DNA from: Papio anubis
Taxonomy: Eukaryota > Chordata > Mammalia > Primates > Cercopithecidae
Length of the DNA stretch: 64,000 bases
Direction: 5' to 3'
Assembly (NCBI RefSeq): GCF_008728515.1
Contig: NC_044988.1
Coordinates: 32,033,159 to 32,097,158, forward strand
Position 1 is the stretch's first letter; each line of letters begins with the position of its first letter. Below, piece after piece: positions 1 to 12,340 of the stretch. The notes beneath the pieces were generated by a model that was not told where the DNA came from, ran no database searches, and worked only from the letters and a program-made list of their open reading frames with translations. Both the position numbers and the translations under genes were made by a program.

Positions 1-59
1 ATTCAACATTATTACTCATTACTCACGAAAATTAAATTAAATTAAAATTACCAGGAAAT

Positions 60-825
60 ACTACTGAATACTTGCCAGAATACTGAAATTAGAAAGAATG
101 ATAACACTAGTGGTGAGAATGTGAAGCATCCAAAACTTTTATGCGTTGTTGGTAGGAGTGTAAAATGATATAATCACAAGAAAAGGTCTAGCAGTTTCTT
201 ACAAAACTCAACATCTCCCCACTCTGTGACCCAATATTTTCAATCCTAGGTATTTTCCCCAGACAAATAAAAATATACGTCCAAAAAGGACTTGCACAAG
301 AATATTTATAGGAGATTTATTCAGAATTCCCAGAAACTAGACAGAGCCCAGGTGACTATTGATAAAAATATATTTTAAAATTGCAGTATATTAGTACCAT
401 AGTATAAAACCCAGCAATAAAAACTGAACAAACTACTGATTCTCAATACAGCACGGATGAATCTGAAAAATATTATGTTATGTAAAAGAAGAATTATACA
501 AAAGAGTACATAGTGTATGATTTCACATAGAAGACAGGCAAAACTAATTCAAGAAAAAGATACTGGAATAGTGGTTGCCTCTGGGGCAATGGATAGGTCC
601 AGGACAGAGAAGGTTTCTAGGCAACGGTAATGTTCTCCTGCATGATAGGGTCTGGGGTGACATGGGTGGAAGCATGTGTACAACTCATCAACTGGTACTT
701 GTAAGATTTATACATTTCATTTCATGTCTTCAAAAGAAAAAAGTAAACAAATACTGAACTTTATGGTATACACGTTGACGTGTCTAGGGAGAAATGTATT
801 GATGCTTACAACTTACTTTGGCTTT
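60..825 (+). mobile_element. Old L1M-type LINE-1, 3' end
   Basis: This reads as the end of L1 ORF2 followed by the 3' UTR, in sense. It contains the usual order of a GGTGAGAATGTG-like segment, a CTAGGTATTT segment, a TTCATAG-like segment and the TGGTTGCCTCTGGGG segment near 573. The tail near 780-820 matches the older L1M/L1ME 3' UTR type. No reading frame survives. Subfamily is not resolved. Confidence 0.75.
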
Positions 826-829
826 ATTG

Positions 830-1416
830 TGGCTTTTCTGTAACATATTTATTCATTTAATCATAAGAATAATAAGTCAATACATGTTAATATAAATAGC
901 GTATTTTATAATCATTATTTTTTTTAAACAGCAAAAAAAATTGTAAGTGTACCACTGTTTAAATTTTTGAAAGCCCTTTTATATCTGGCTCATTCAAAGA
1001 CAGCTGGATTGTCATATTTGTTTCTGTATTAAATCTGTCGCTGGGCCGGGCGCGGTGGCTCAAGCCTGTAATCCCAGCACTTTGGGAGGCCGAGACGGGC
1101 GGATCACGAGGTCAGGAGATCGAGACCATCCTGGCTAACACAGTGAAACCCCGTCTCTACTAAAAAATACAAAAAAAAAAATAGCCGGGCGAGGTGGCGG
1201 GCGCCTGTAGTCCCAGCTATAGGGAGGCTGAGGCAGGAGAATGGCGTAAACCTGGGAGGCAGAGCTTGCAGTGAGCTGAGATCCGGCCACTGCACTCCAG
1301 CCTGGGCGACAGTGCGAGACTCCCTCTCAAAAAAAAAAAAAAAAAAATCTGTCGCTGTATCACATGTCATGTAGCCTCTGCAAAACTCCACCATACACTT
1401 GTGAGAGAATGAAACT
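830..1416 (+). mobile_element. Ancient DNA-transposon-like repeat split by an Alu
   Basis: The halves at about 830-1043 and 1358-1416 join into one known-looking mammalian interspersed repeat: a segment on an AGACAGCTGGATT core, then CACATGTCATGTAGCCTCTGC and a GTGAGAGAATGA end. I believe it is a hAT-superfamily non-autonomous element but cannot name the family. It predates the Alu inserted at 1044. Confidence 0.5.
1044..1344 (+). mobile_element. AluYRa: AluY, AluYRa-like (Old World monkey lineage)
   Basis: A complete two-arm Alu with A-rich linker and poly(A) tail. The 13-bp target duplication AAATCTGTCGCTG is perfect at 1031-1043 and 1345-1357. The right arm reads GATCCGGCCACTGCAC where the human AluY consensus has GATCGCGCCACTGCAC, and the left arm reads CTCAAGCCTGTAAT. 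I recall these as typical of the cercopithecoid AluYRa lineage. It is young, with few other changes, and splits the ancient repeat around it. Confidence 0.9.
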
Positions 1417-1640
1417 GAAATGATTGTGGAGGTCCAAGTCCAGCATGTGCTGCATAGTTCAGACGGCTTGGAAACCCAGGAAAATGATGCAGTGTGACTC
1501 CAAATGCAGTCTCATGACAGAATTCCCTCTTGTTTGGGAGACGTAAATTTTTGTCTTATTAAGGGCCTTGGACAGATTGGATGAGGCCCATCCACATTAT
1601 GATGGATTATCTGTTTTACTCAAAGTCCACTAATTTAAGT
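1417..1640 (-). mobile_element. LTR fragment (MaLR/ERVL-like)
   Basis: Read on the minus strand this matches the 3' half of a common mammalian LTR. It has a segment on CTTTGAGTAAA, then GGATGGGCCTCATCCAATC, a GAGGGAATTCTG segment and a GGACTTGGACCTCCACAATCAT end. It is cut off near 1640 by the L1 next to it. I am unsure of the family name. Confidence 0.5.
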
Positions 1641-2372
1641 GCTTTATTATTGTTATTTTAAATAGACAAATATTATATATATTTATGAGGTACAAAGATA
1701 TGTCTTAAAATACATACACATTGTGGAATGACTATATCAAGTTAATCAATCTATGCATTACTCACATGCTTATCAATTTTTTTGTAGCGAGAACATTTAA
1801 AATCCACTCTCAGCAATGTTCAAGCATACAATACATTGTTATTAACTATAGTCACCAGATTTTAACTAGTTTCTTCTAACTGAAGTTTTGTATCCTTTGA
1901 CCAACATATGCCCAATCCCCACCATTCTCCCAGCCCTCTGGTAATCACCATTTTACTCTGCTTCTATGAGTTCAGCTTTTTAGATTTCACCCATGAGTTA
2001 CGTCACACAGTATTTGTCTTTCTATGCCTGGCCTATTCACTTAATATAATGTCCTCCAGGTTCATCTATGTTGCTGCAAAGACGGGATTTCCTTCTTTTG
2101 GGGGGACTGAATAGTATTCTATTGTGTATATATGCCTCATTTTATTTATCCATTCATCCACTGATAAACACTTAGGTTGATTCCATATTTTTGGCTATTG
2201 AGAATAATGCTGCAATAAACATGGGAATGTAGATATCTCTTTGACAAATTGATTTCATTTCCTTTGGATATATAACCTTCAGTAGAATTATTGGATCATA
2301 TGGTAGTTCTATTTTCAATTTTTTTTGAGAACTTCAGAGTGTTTTCCATAATGGCTATACTCGAAAACTTAT
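1641..2372 (-). mobile_element. L1MA/L1PB-type LINE-1, 3' end
   Basis: This is an antisense L1 3' UTR and ORF2 end. Markers include a segment around CTATAGTCACCAGATTTTAAC, the TTCATCTATGTTGCTGCAAA segment at about 2061, CCATTCATCCACTGAT at about 2150 and the AATAATGCTGCAATAAACATGGG segment. It is 5'-truncated near 2370. Confidence 0.8.
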
Positions 2373-2429
2373 TTTGAAATGCAATAAGAAACAAAAAGGT
2401 GGATTTATGAATGGATAGAAAAATGAATT

Positions 2430-2545
2430 TATAGGTACATGATAAAGAAAACATAAGAAAATGTTAATGGTAGAAGCTGTGTATTGGGTATGTGAATGTT
2501 CGCTCACAATATAAAATTTTCATGTTAAATGGAGAAAATAGTACT
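2430..2545 (+). mobile_element. Short old L1 3' UTR fragment
   Basis: The stretch AATGTTAATGGTAGAAGC followed by a GGGTATGTGAATGTTCGC segment and a TTTTCATGTTAAATGGAGAAAATA end resembles the 3' terminus of an old L1M element in sense. It is short and divergent, so the call is tentative. Confidence 0.4.
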
Positions 2546-4080
2546 TATGAAAATTTAGGTGACAATATTTTAAAGTGGTATTATCTTTAAAATGGAGAAA
2601 CTGTGGCCATCATAACTATTTTGCATCATTTATATCATCAAAGCATACAAATCTGGAATATTACTTAAAATGTATATTTTTAAACAACTATGTTTATGTT
2701 ATATAACATTTTAATCAAAACTGCATCAGAATATCCAATCTGTATCCACCACTAGAATATGATTTTGAAAGATGTATTTTGAAAGCCAGTTATGAATTGG
2801 TTTTGAATAATTATCTTCAAAATAGATAATTATTTACCTCAAACATTTTATATCAGTATGTATCAAGTTCTAATTACCTGAGAAACTTAACGGCTTTCTA
2901 TTTTGAATTGTTTTGAATAAAGCAATCCTCTTTATTCAACTATTTTTATTACATAGGGAAGAAAAGAAAATAAACTTAAGTAGCAACATTTGTGTTAAAG
3001 TAGAATTTCTAAGTGGCAATTATAATTACTAATAATTTTACCAAGAAGGATTACAAAATTTCTGCTACTTCAGGTTTTTAAATATAACACAAATTATGAA
3101 CATCTTGGAATTGTTTATGCTTTATGACAGATGGCTCCTTGATATATACCTGTAGTACTTCAGAACTGCTAACATAAACCAGAGAAGATAAACATATGGC
3201 AACTCATTTATTCAATGCAGACTATATTAATCCATCAGGGCACTCCTTCCCACCTAGTCCAATGCAGTCTCAGAATCCTTCTCAATACAGTGCCAAGCAG
3301 GCATTACTAGTTGGTCAAAGTCAACATAAAAGAAGAAATTTAGTGATCTTGACCCTTGTCTGTATGTGTATAGGTCATAGACATAGTAGTCGTGCTACTG
3401 CTGACTACAAATATGCCTTGATGGTCACATAGTTGAATTCTGTTGACTGTGGACACTCTTTGAAAACACAAGTTGGGCTGCTAAGAAATTTGTAAATTTT
3501 AAGTTTTCTGATAGTAGAGGCAAAATAATGCTTGTACTTTTAGCAAAACAAATTTGTATAGAATTGAAAGTAATATTAACAAAGAGAGTCAAAATTTGAA
3601 GATACCTGTATCATATTTTATTTAGTAACATATTCTACCTCATTCCCAAAAGGACTTAAATGTCCTGAAGAAGTCTTCATCACGAGAGGCTTTGTTTATT
3701 TTTTGTGTATGTGGTTTTTAATGAGGAACTTCTGGTCAAAGATGGTGGAGAGAAGATGTTTTAATTCAATTTGTCTCATTATAAGCCCACAGGATGATGT
3801 AAATGTGATAAAAGGACAGGAGGTACGTTTTGACTCCATTTTTAAAAGGCCAGGACTAACCAAATATGAGAAACAATGACATTATTTGAATTCCTGGGTA
3901 AATGCCTGAAACCAGTTCATTCTTTGAAATTTGTTACATTACTCTTTCTTACTTATTGCAATTTAAGTTGTGTTTCTGACACCTGTAACAATCCCCAGAA
4001 GTACATTGTTATTCTAATAAAAATACATACATAACTTGATAAAATAAAAGGGAATTTAGAACACTGGTGAAAGAGCAAAA
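2546..4080. other. Unassigned AT-rich intergenic stretch
   Basis: I recognise no gene or repeat family here. A 78-codon frame starts at 3196 on the plus strand. It has no recognisable domain, splice context or promoter, and its composition matches its surroundings, so I do not call it a gene. Confidence 0.5.
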
Positions 4081-4081
4081 A

Positions 4082-4335
4082 CATTATCTAACATGTATGA
4101 AGAATTACATGCATTGTTCTAATTGTTTTGTGTATGGTACTCATTTAATTCTTACAAGAAATCAATGAGAAAGATTCTGCTGTCATCTTCCTTTGACAGA
4201 TAAGAAAATGGAAACACAAAACATTGAGAAATTAACTTACCCAAGGTCACAAAGTTAGTAAATGGGGACACTGGCAATTGAGCCCAAGGTTTTCAGCCTC
4301 AGAGACCACCCTGTTAATCAATAGCCTACTCTACC
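4082..4335 (+). repeat. MIR: MIR SINE
   Basis: The sequence follows the MIR core order: TCATTTAATTCTTACAAGAA, then GACAGATAAGAAAATGGAAAC, CCCAAGGTCACAAAGTTAGTAA, a TGGCAATTGAGCCCAAG segment and the CTCTGCTT-rich end. It is an ancient tRNA-derived SINE, diverged as expected. Confidence 0.85.
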
Positions 4336-5874
4336 TCTCTGCTTAAAGGTGGAACAAGTACACAGACATACATCCCACAGTCCTATACATTTGCTGGAAA
4401 TGAGCTATCAATTTTTCTGAGACCTTCCTATCTGGTTGATAGCCTGGTTACGCAGAAAGATAAACATAATCAGTTACTGGCCCGCAATGTCTAGATGATA
4501 AATATGTATTAGTTACTCATGGAAATCAAGGATACATAAAGAAATTTGTTCTCTGAATTTTCATGAGGAAAACACAGAATGGTGGACAACGGTTTCCACA
4601 CATCTATAAGAAACACCAAGGTAAGTTTCATACTGCTTCTACTTAACGTCATTCTACTGAAGTTGAGAATTTCAGGACAAACTGTAATTAAATGAGAAGC
4701 TATGCTCCTAGAGCTCAAAAGAACACTCTCCGGTCATAAATAGCCTAGTTTTATCCAAGATAAAGCCTAATCTATCTACAGGAAGGGATTACCTGAATTG
4801 TTTAAGACACCTACCTCTATAGTATTATCTTATATTGTTGAGTTTGTAAACTCTGGGGCAGCACATGGTTGTGTTACATTCTCTCTTAAGAAATTTGAAT
4901 GCCCATGATCTGGTAAAAAAAAAAAAAAAAACAAAAACAAAAAACAAAAAAAAAACAGACAGACAGACAGACAGACCTACATGTTTTGATATTGAAAACT
5001 GGGAGGGCCAAGTAAGATAATTCCCCAAAGAATAAGCCACCCTGCTTTCACAGGGGGTAGACTCTATGATGGAGGACCAGTGGATAGAGCCAACATCTAT
5101 TGAGGAAACAGCTCTGGATTTGTTTTTACCCAAATGAGATGGAAAGGATGGTACTCCATGCTTCTTTTAAAGATAGCAGGATTGTGATATTCTTTTTCCT
5201 GGAAAACTAGGCATTATCAATTGTGAGAAATGTAACTTTCTGTTGAACCCTCTGAGATGAATTATTTACAAAGTTAACCCCAAGGCAAGTCCTTGAGTTG
5301 ACCTATTACATAGTTACATGATATAAACCAATTAAACACCACAGAACATCTGTTAAAAATAATTTCTTTGGTTAAGAAACAGTTTATTGCGGGCTGTAGT
5401 AGATTCTGCCAATAATTAGATTATCTAGCAGGACCAGCTGTCAGTTGAGTTCAATCCTAATTTGTGGTAATAAAACCAGTTCCCTTATATTTTTCTTGTC
5501 TATTTTAAAGGGATATGGTCTCAAAATTGTTTGACATCTTTCAAATCAAATTAAGGTAAGAGAAGAACTGGCCAAACTTATCCCAGCTTTACAGCATGAG
5601 GAATTCTTCCTTTCTGTGTAGATTCCCTGATTATTCCGATTTTCTAAGAGTATTAGGTTTGAAGCTCTATGTAAACGTCCGTAGACAAAGTTTTTACTGC
5701 GATTAAGCAGGTTAGCTGGCGTTTGTGCACAGAGTAAAAAAACAGAGGAAAGAATAATTTTAAAAATATGGAAAATATTACGTAGTTCCTGATATATTTC
5801 TCTATAAAATTATCTTGTATATTAGTAACCTGTTTTATGCTAGCTCTACCTAAAGCTCACTTGCTTTTTATTTA
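4336..5874. other. Unassigned stretch containing an A-rich and (CAGA)n tract
   Basis: No gene or confident repeat family is seen. At 4914-4977 there is a run of A with scattered C, followed by about five CAGA units. The segment 5340-5500 includes an AATAAAA and could be part of an old LTR, but I cannot assign it. Confidence 0.45.
4914..4977. repeat. A-rich / (CAGA)n simple repeat
   Basis: The run of A at about 4916-4930 passes through AAAAAC units into CAGACAGACAGACAGACAGA. It is a simple low-complexity tract. Confidence 0.9.
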
Positions 5875-8800
5875 ATTATTTTATTTTATTTCATCACAGT
5901 AAAAACACTTAGCATGATTTATACCCTCTTTAAAAAGTTTTAAGTGTACAATATATTACTGTTAACTATAGATACAATCTTATTAAGCAGATCTGTAGAT
6001 ATTATTTATCTTGCTTGACTGAAGTGGAATCATGCAGTATTTGTCTTTCTATGTCTGGCTTATTTCACCTAGCATAATGTCCTGAAGCTTCATCCACATT
6101 ACAGCACATGTTAGAATTTCCTTCTTTTTAAAGGCTAAATAGTATTCCATCATATGTGTATACCACATTTCGTTTATTCATTCATCCATTGGTGGACATT
6201 TAGGTTGTTTCCACATCTTGGCTATGTTGAATATAGCCATAGCAATGAACATAGGAGTGCTAGTATCTCCTTGAGATCCTGATTTCAATTCTTTTGAAGA
6301 AATTCCCAGAAGTGGGAATGCTGCATCCTATGATAGTTCCATTTTTAATTCATTGAGGAACATCCACACCGCTTTCCATAGGACAGAACAAATTTGCCTT
6401 CTTACCAACAGTGTGCAAAGGTTCTCTTTTCTCCACAACCTTGCTAACACTTATCTGTTGGTTTTTATAATATCCATTCCAATATGTGGTAGGGTGATAT
6501 CACTTTGTGGTCTTGATTTGCATTTCTCTGATTAGTGAAACTGAACAATTTTTCATATTCTTGTTGGCCATTTGCATGTTTTCTTTGAAGAAATATTTAT
6601 TCAAGATCAAAGTCCTTAGCCCATTTTTATTTGGGTTGTTAGGGTTTCTTTTACCATTAAGTTGCAGGAGTTCCTCATATATTTTGAATATTAACCCCTT
6701 ATCAGATATATGGTTTGCAAATATTTTCTTCCATTCCACAGTTTGCTTTTTCCTTTTGTTGAATGTTTCCTTTGTTGTGCAGGAGTTTTTTAGTTTGAAG
6801 TAGTTCAATTTTTTTACTTTTGTTTTTGTTGCCTGTGCATTTTGTGTTATATCCATGATTCATTATCAAGATCTTTCTCTTACGTTTTTACTAGAACTTT
6901 TACAGTTTTGAGTCTTACATAAATGCCTATAATCCATTTTGACTTGATTTATGTTTATGGCATAAGATATGGGTCCAAATTAACTTTTTTGTATGTGTAT
7001 ATCCAGTTTTTCCAACACCATTTGTTAAGAGGCTATCCTTTCTCCATTATGTATTCTTGGAACCCTTGTCAAAGATCAGCTGAACATATATGAGTGAATT
7101 TATTTCTGGGCTCTCTGTTTCTGTCCCATTGGTCAATATATCTGTCTTTGTGCCAGTGCCATTCTGTTTTGATTACTGTAGCTTTGTTATATATTCTGAT
7201 ATCAAGGAAGTTTTTTGCCTCTTAGTTTTTCTTTCTCAAAATTAATTTGGCTATTTTGGGTCTTTTGTGATGCCATAAGAATTTTAGAATTGTTTTATCT
7301 ATTTCTGTGAAAATGTCATTGGAATTTGGATAGGGATTGCACTGAATCTGTGGATTTCTTTGGGTGGCATGTACATTTTAACAATATTAAGTTTTCCAAT
7401 TCATGAACATAGGATGTTTTTCCATTTGTCTATGTCTTGTTTAATTTCTTTCATCAATGTTTTATAGTTTTCAGTATACAAGTCTTTTACCTCCTTAGTT
7501 AAGTTTATTCCTAGGTGTGTTATTCTTTTTGGTGCCATTGTAAATGAGATAGTTTTCCTAATGTCTGTTTCATGTAGTTCATTGCTATTGTATAGAAACA
7601 CAATTGATTTTTGTATGTTGGTTTTTGTATCATGCAACTTTACTGAATTTGTTTATTAATCCTAACATTTTTTAAATGGAGTCTTTAGAGTTTTCTTATA
7701 TTAAGATCATGTTGTCTGCAAACAGGGACAATTTTACTTCTTCCTTTCCAATTTGGATGTGTTTTATTCTTCCTGTTGCCTAATTGCTCTGGTTAGGACT
7801 TCCAGTACTATGTTGAATAGAAATAGGAAGAGTAGGCACATTTGCCTTGTTTCATATTTTAGAAGATAACCTTCCAGTTTTTCACTATTGAGTATAATGT
7901 TAACAATGGGTTTTTCTTATCTGGCCTTTATTATGTTGAGGTAATTTCCTTCTATTTCTAGTTTGTTGAGAATTTTTTATTATAAAACGGTGCTGAGTTT
8001 TGTCAAATGCCTTTTCTGTATGTATTAAGATGATCGTGTGTTTTTTTAATCCTTTATTCTGTTAGTTGTGACATGTCACATTAATTGACAAGGATATGTT
8101 TGAACCATTCTTGCATCCCAGGGATAAATCCCCCTTAGTCGTAGCATATGATCCTCTCAATGTGCTGTTGAATTTGGTTTGCTAGTATTTTGTTAAGAAT
8201 TTTTGCATTTATGTTCATCAGGGTTATTGGCTTGAAATTCCTTTCCTTGCATGTCCTTATCTAGTTTTTGTATGAGTTAAATGCTGTCCTTTTAAAATGC
8301 ATTTGGCAGTATTTCCTCCCTTTCAATGTTTTGGAAGAGTTTGAAAAGTAGTATTAATTCTTCTTTAAATGTTTGAGAGAATTCACCACAAAGCTATCTT
8401 ATCCTGAGCTTTTCTTTGTTGGGAGATTTTTGATATCTTCATGATTTAGTCTTGGTAGTTTGTATGTTTCTAGAGATTTATTCATTTCTTCCAGGTTATA
8501 GTTTGTTGGCATATAATTATTCATAGTAGTCTCTAGTTTTCCTTTTATTTTTGTGGCATCCCTTGTAATTAATCTTCTTTCATTTCTGACTTTATTTATT
8601 TTAATCTCTTAATTTTTTTTAGGTTATCCAACTAAGGGGGTTTTCAACTTTGTTTTTCTTGTCAAAAAAAAAAAACACATCTCTCAGTTTCATTGATTGT
8701 TCTATTGTTTTTCTTTATTTCTGCTTTAATATTTTGTTATTTTCTTCCATCTGCTAACTTTGGGTTTAATTTGTCCTTTTTCTATATCCTTGAGGAATAA

Positions 8801-9870
8801 AATTAGGTTCTGTATTTGAAATTTCTCCTTTTTAATGTAAGTGTTTATCTCAATGAATTGCCCTATAAGTACTTCTTTCGCTGAATCCCATAAATTTTGG
8901 TATGTTCCGTTTTCATTTTTATTTCTCTAGAGATATCTTCTAATTTCCTTTTTTATTTCTTCTTTGGACCAAGTGGTTAAGAGTGTATTGTTGAGTTTCC
9001 ACATCATTGTGAATTTTACACTATTCCTTCTGCTATTGATTTCCAGCTTCATTCCATTGTGGCCAGAAAAAACTTTGTATGACATCATTCTTCTTAAACT
9101 TGTTAAGACTTGTTCTTGTGACCTAACATGTGATCTACAATGGAGGAAGATTGGTATGCACTTGAGAAGAATGTGTATTCTGCTGCTGTTGGGCGAAATG
9201 TTCTGTAAATGTCTGTTAGGTCCATTTGGCTTATGGTATTATTCAACTTCTTTGTTTTCCTACTGATTTGGATGTTCTGTCCACTGTTGAAAATAGGGTG
9301 TTAATGTCCCCTGCTATTATTTTGTTGCTTTCTATTTTTCCCTTCAGATCTGTCCATTTTTAAGTATATAGTTAGGTGCTTTGATGTTGGGTACATATAC
9401 ATTTGTGATTGTGTTTTCCTGATAGATTGACCTTTAATCATTATAAAATTCCTGGTCGCTGTGACACTTTTTGACAAAGTCTATTCTCTCCAATATAATG
9501 TAGATGCTTCAGCTCTCTTTTTGCTACCATTTGTATACAATATCTTTTTCTGTCCTTTCACTTACAGTCTATATGTGTTCTTAAATCTAAAGTTAATTTC
9601 TTATAGACAGTAGTTGAGTCTTATTTTCTTTCAACCACTCGGTATCTTTTTATTGGGGAGTTTAATCCATTCATATTTAAAATAATTATTGACAGAGCAA
9701 GATTTACTAATACCATTTCGTTAACTGCTTTCTGTTAGTCATGTAGGTTTTAAAAATCATTTCCTCTCTTGCTGTCTTCCTCTGTGTTTTGATGATTTTT
9801 TGCATTGATATATCAGCTTTTATTCCTTTTTCTTTTTCTTTTGTTTAACTCCTATGGATATTTGTGTGTG
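5875..9870 (-). mobile_element. L1MA/L1MB-type LINE-1, 5'-truncated, about 4 kb
   Basis: The 3' end lies near 5875, and the element runs antisense through ORF2 toward its endonuclease region near 9700. On the minus strand, broken frames give ORF2-like peptides, for example at 6500-6856 with FANHISDKGLI and at 7401-7637 with KRITHLGINLTKEVKDLYTE. Many stops and indels mean it is dead. ORF1 and the 5' UTR are missing, so it is 5'-truncated. The plus strand is T-rich as expected for antisense L1. Confidence 0.85.
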
Positions 9871-10569
9871 TGGTACATAGAATTAACCACCATAGGTACC
9901 AAGGTACTCAATCATGTCACTTCTCCAGTTGGTCATTTTAGATGACTAGTTATATTAATTAACATCTCAAGGTGGGGAGAAAAAATAGTCCTGAATGTAG
10001 GTTAAAACATTTGATAAAGACATAAGTAAAGGGAGACAGAGATTTTCTTATAACGACTCCATAAAGGAGGCAAGCACAATCCTCTGGGCCTGTTCTCTGA
10101 ATTTAAGAATCTCCAACTGACTGAGACCAGCTCAAATGCGTGTGTCTGTATTCTCTTTGCCTGACTCTGATTTTTTTTTTTATGAAAAATCTGTGATTCA
10201 AAAATTTTTGAGGTTATATTTGGAAAGTTCTTATTATTGGTGGCTCTATTTCACAGGTGAATCATCAGCTACAACTGGCATGGGGATGGTGATGTTTGAC
10301 ACAATTTGTGACATTTGTACCACATGCTATTTCCCAGATCCTGTTCATAGGCAAAACAAAACAAAACAAACAAAAACAAACAAACAAACAAAAACCACCA
10401 CCACCACCAACAACAACAAAAAAACACAGAACACCAAATCCTAGGTTAGGCTAGGATTTGTAGCCATGTCATCCACGTTAGACTGACTGCATAGATTAGC
10501 TGACTGACTGGGATAAGAATTAGTGATAGGAAGACATAAAGCATGACTTGTATCACTTAATCATATAAA
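9871..10569. other. Unassigned stretch with a (CAAA)n tract
   Basis: No gene is seen. At 10351-10430 there is a run of CAAAA/CAAA units changing to CCA and CAA units. A 102-codon plus-strand frame (10136-10444) ends inside this tract and shows no family features. Around 10440 there are short CTAGG repeats. Confidence 0.5.
10351..10430. repeat. (CAAAA)n/(CAAA)n/(CCA)n compound simple repeat
   Basis: The tract starts with CAAAACAAAACAAAAC units, then CAAACAAACAAAC, then ACCACCACCACCACC and CAACAACAA. This is slippage-prone low-complexity DNA; no Alu or L1 body adjoins it. Confidence 0.9.
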
Positions 10570-10700
10570 CAGACTCTCCTTTTAGCTCTGCTACTTGACT
10601 GAGTACTCTGGGAAAGATATTTCTCTGTAAAACTAGTTTTCTCTCAGAAAAGCAGGGATATCGCTTGTGCTTTCTCCCCTCATAGGATTTGCACAAACCT
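10570..10700 (-). repeat. MIR: MIR SINE fragment
   Basis: The segment TTTTAGCTCTGCTACTTGAC, then GGGAAAGATATTTCTCTGTA, ending with TCTCCCCTCATAGGATTTG, follows the reverse complement of MIR (tRNA-derived SINE), heavily diverged. Confidence 0.6.
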
Positions 10701-11730
10701 GCTACAGGAGGAAATCATACAGATACTCAAGCAATACTGTTATATGAAAGTCAAAGACTTCAGAAAACTTTGCCTGATGGTGGCTTTTCAAATATAAATT
10801 TATGGACCATTTCAGATATTGATAGCCACAACAAACTTATTAACGTTGGAGAGCCACATTGAAAACTCCTCATTTCAGGAGAATATTTACTAAAATTATT
10901 CTAGTCCCACTTACCCTAATTTGGAATTGGAAACACGAAACATGGAAATTCACACATTCTTACAGATTAACAAACTGACTACTTTAATTAATTCTTCTTT
11001 ACTGGATACATGACAAAAATTTCCTTGATGTATATTCTATCTCAGAACATATGAATAGGTTGCTATAGGTTTTACAAGCTAAATAAATCCTCAATATTAT
11101 GAAACTCTGAAATCAGATCTTTGTTAATAGATTAAAATTGTTATCTTAAAAAACAGTGAGCTGTGCACATTAGTTATACAATACTATAATTGCATTTTAT
11201 TCTCTTAAATAAATCTTCACTCAAAATCAAATGTTGTCCAAATAAATACACCTATTCCTTTAACTCAAAACAATTACCAAATTTTCTCATTAAGTAGCTA
11301 ATTAGAAAAACCTTAAGGGATATGGCATATCTCTTATTGCTATGGCACATTGCTGACTATATGACCATTTGTATAATGTCGGAAAATCAGACAAACAGAA
11401 TATTAGTACATCAATATAGATTGTTACAAGAATATTTGAAGAAGAAAAAAAAAGCTCATGTCTCCAAAGCACATTCTCACACAGTTTAAAAATAGACAAA
11501 GACATTACTAGCAACTGAACCCACTCAGCAATTGCAGGAAAAGGAAAAGAAAACAATGATTTTATTGCAACCATTTTTTTAAGTGGGGAGTACAAACATC
11601 ATTTTTGTTCAATAGCAAAAGCTTGGGATTTTAGTATATTGGGCTTCATTATCAGTGATTATTACCTGATCATTAATTATTATTATTTTTTAACAATAAT
11701 TGCATCAGTCTCCTCTATCGTCCTCCTAAA
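10701..11730. other. Unassigned AT-rich stretch
   Basis: I see no gene, RNA gene or confident repeat in this stretch. Confidence 0.4.
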
Positions 11731-11746
11731 GCCATCTGACATTCTT
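11731..11746. repeat. Left target-site duplication of the inverted L1
   Basis: GCCATCTGACATTCTT is repeated exactly at 12325-12340, on the other side of the short L1. It marks the target-primed insertion. Confidence 0.95.
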
Positions 11747-12324
11747 CTTTTTTTATTATTATACTTTAAGTTCTGGGATACATGTGCAGAATATACAGAT
11801 TTGTTATATAGGTATACACGTGCCATGGTGGTTTGCTGCACCCATCAACCTGTCATCCACATTAGGTTTTCTCCTAATGTTATCCCTCCCCTAGCCCTGA
11901 CTCCCCAACAGCCCCCTCTATGTGATGTTCCCCTCCCTGTGTCCATGTGTTCTCATTGTTCAGCTCCTACTTATGAGTGAGAACGTGCAGTGTTTGGTTT
12001 TCTGTTCCTGTGTTAGTTTGCTGAGAATGATGGTTTCTGGCTTCATCCATATCCCTGAAAAGGACATGAACTCATCCTTTATTGCGCAAGACAGTGTGGC
12101 AATTCCTCAAGGATCTAGAAACAGAAATATCATTTGACCCAGCAATCCCATTACTGGCTACCTACTCAAAGGATTATATATCATTCTGCTATAAAGACAC
12201 ATGCACATATATGTTTATTGCAGCACTATTCACAATAGCAAAGACTTGGAACCAACCCAAATGTCTATTAATGTTAGACTGAATAAAGAAAATGTGGCAC
12301 ATATACACCATGAAATACTATGCA
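11747..12324 (-). mobile_element. Primate L1PA-type LINE-1 with 5' inversion (twin priming)
   Basis: 11747-12084 is the antisense L1 3' end, including the TATACTTTAAGTTCTGGGAT segment and the CTCCCTGTGTCCATGTGTTC segment. At about 12085 the orientation flips: 12085-12324 is sense L1 from just upstream, starting around AAGACAGTGTGGCAATTCCT and ending at ATACTATGCAG. The two segments are adjacent in a normal L1. The structure is the product of twin priming during insertion. Exact 16-bp duplications flank it. Confidence 0.93.
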
Positions 12325-12340
12325 GCCATCTGACATTCTT
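12325..12340. repeat. Right target-site duplication of the inverted L1
   Basis: This is an exact copy of 11731-11746. The first bases, AGCCAT with the preceding A, also match the L1 sequence at this point, so the junction carries microhomology. Confidence 0.95.

Noticed and set aside
1104..1394. 96-codon minus-strand frame
   Set aside because: It is the antisense translation of the AluY and its flank; such Alu-derived frames recur at 26228, 32157, 46750, 50410, 51256 and 52273.
3196..3432. 78-codon plus-strand frame
   Set aside because: No recognised domain, no promoter or splice context, and an open frame of this length is expected by chance in 64 kb.
10351..10430. Regularly spaced short repeats that might suggest an array
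   Set aside because: They are contiguous CAAA/CCA simple repeats without spacers; no CRISPR-like structure, and the genome is a primate's.
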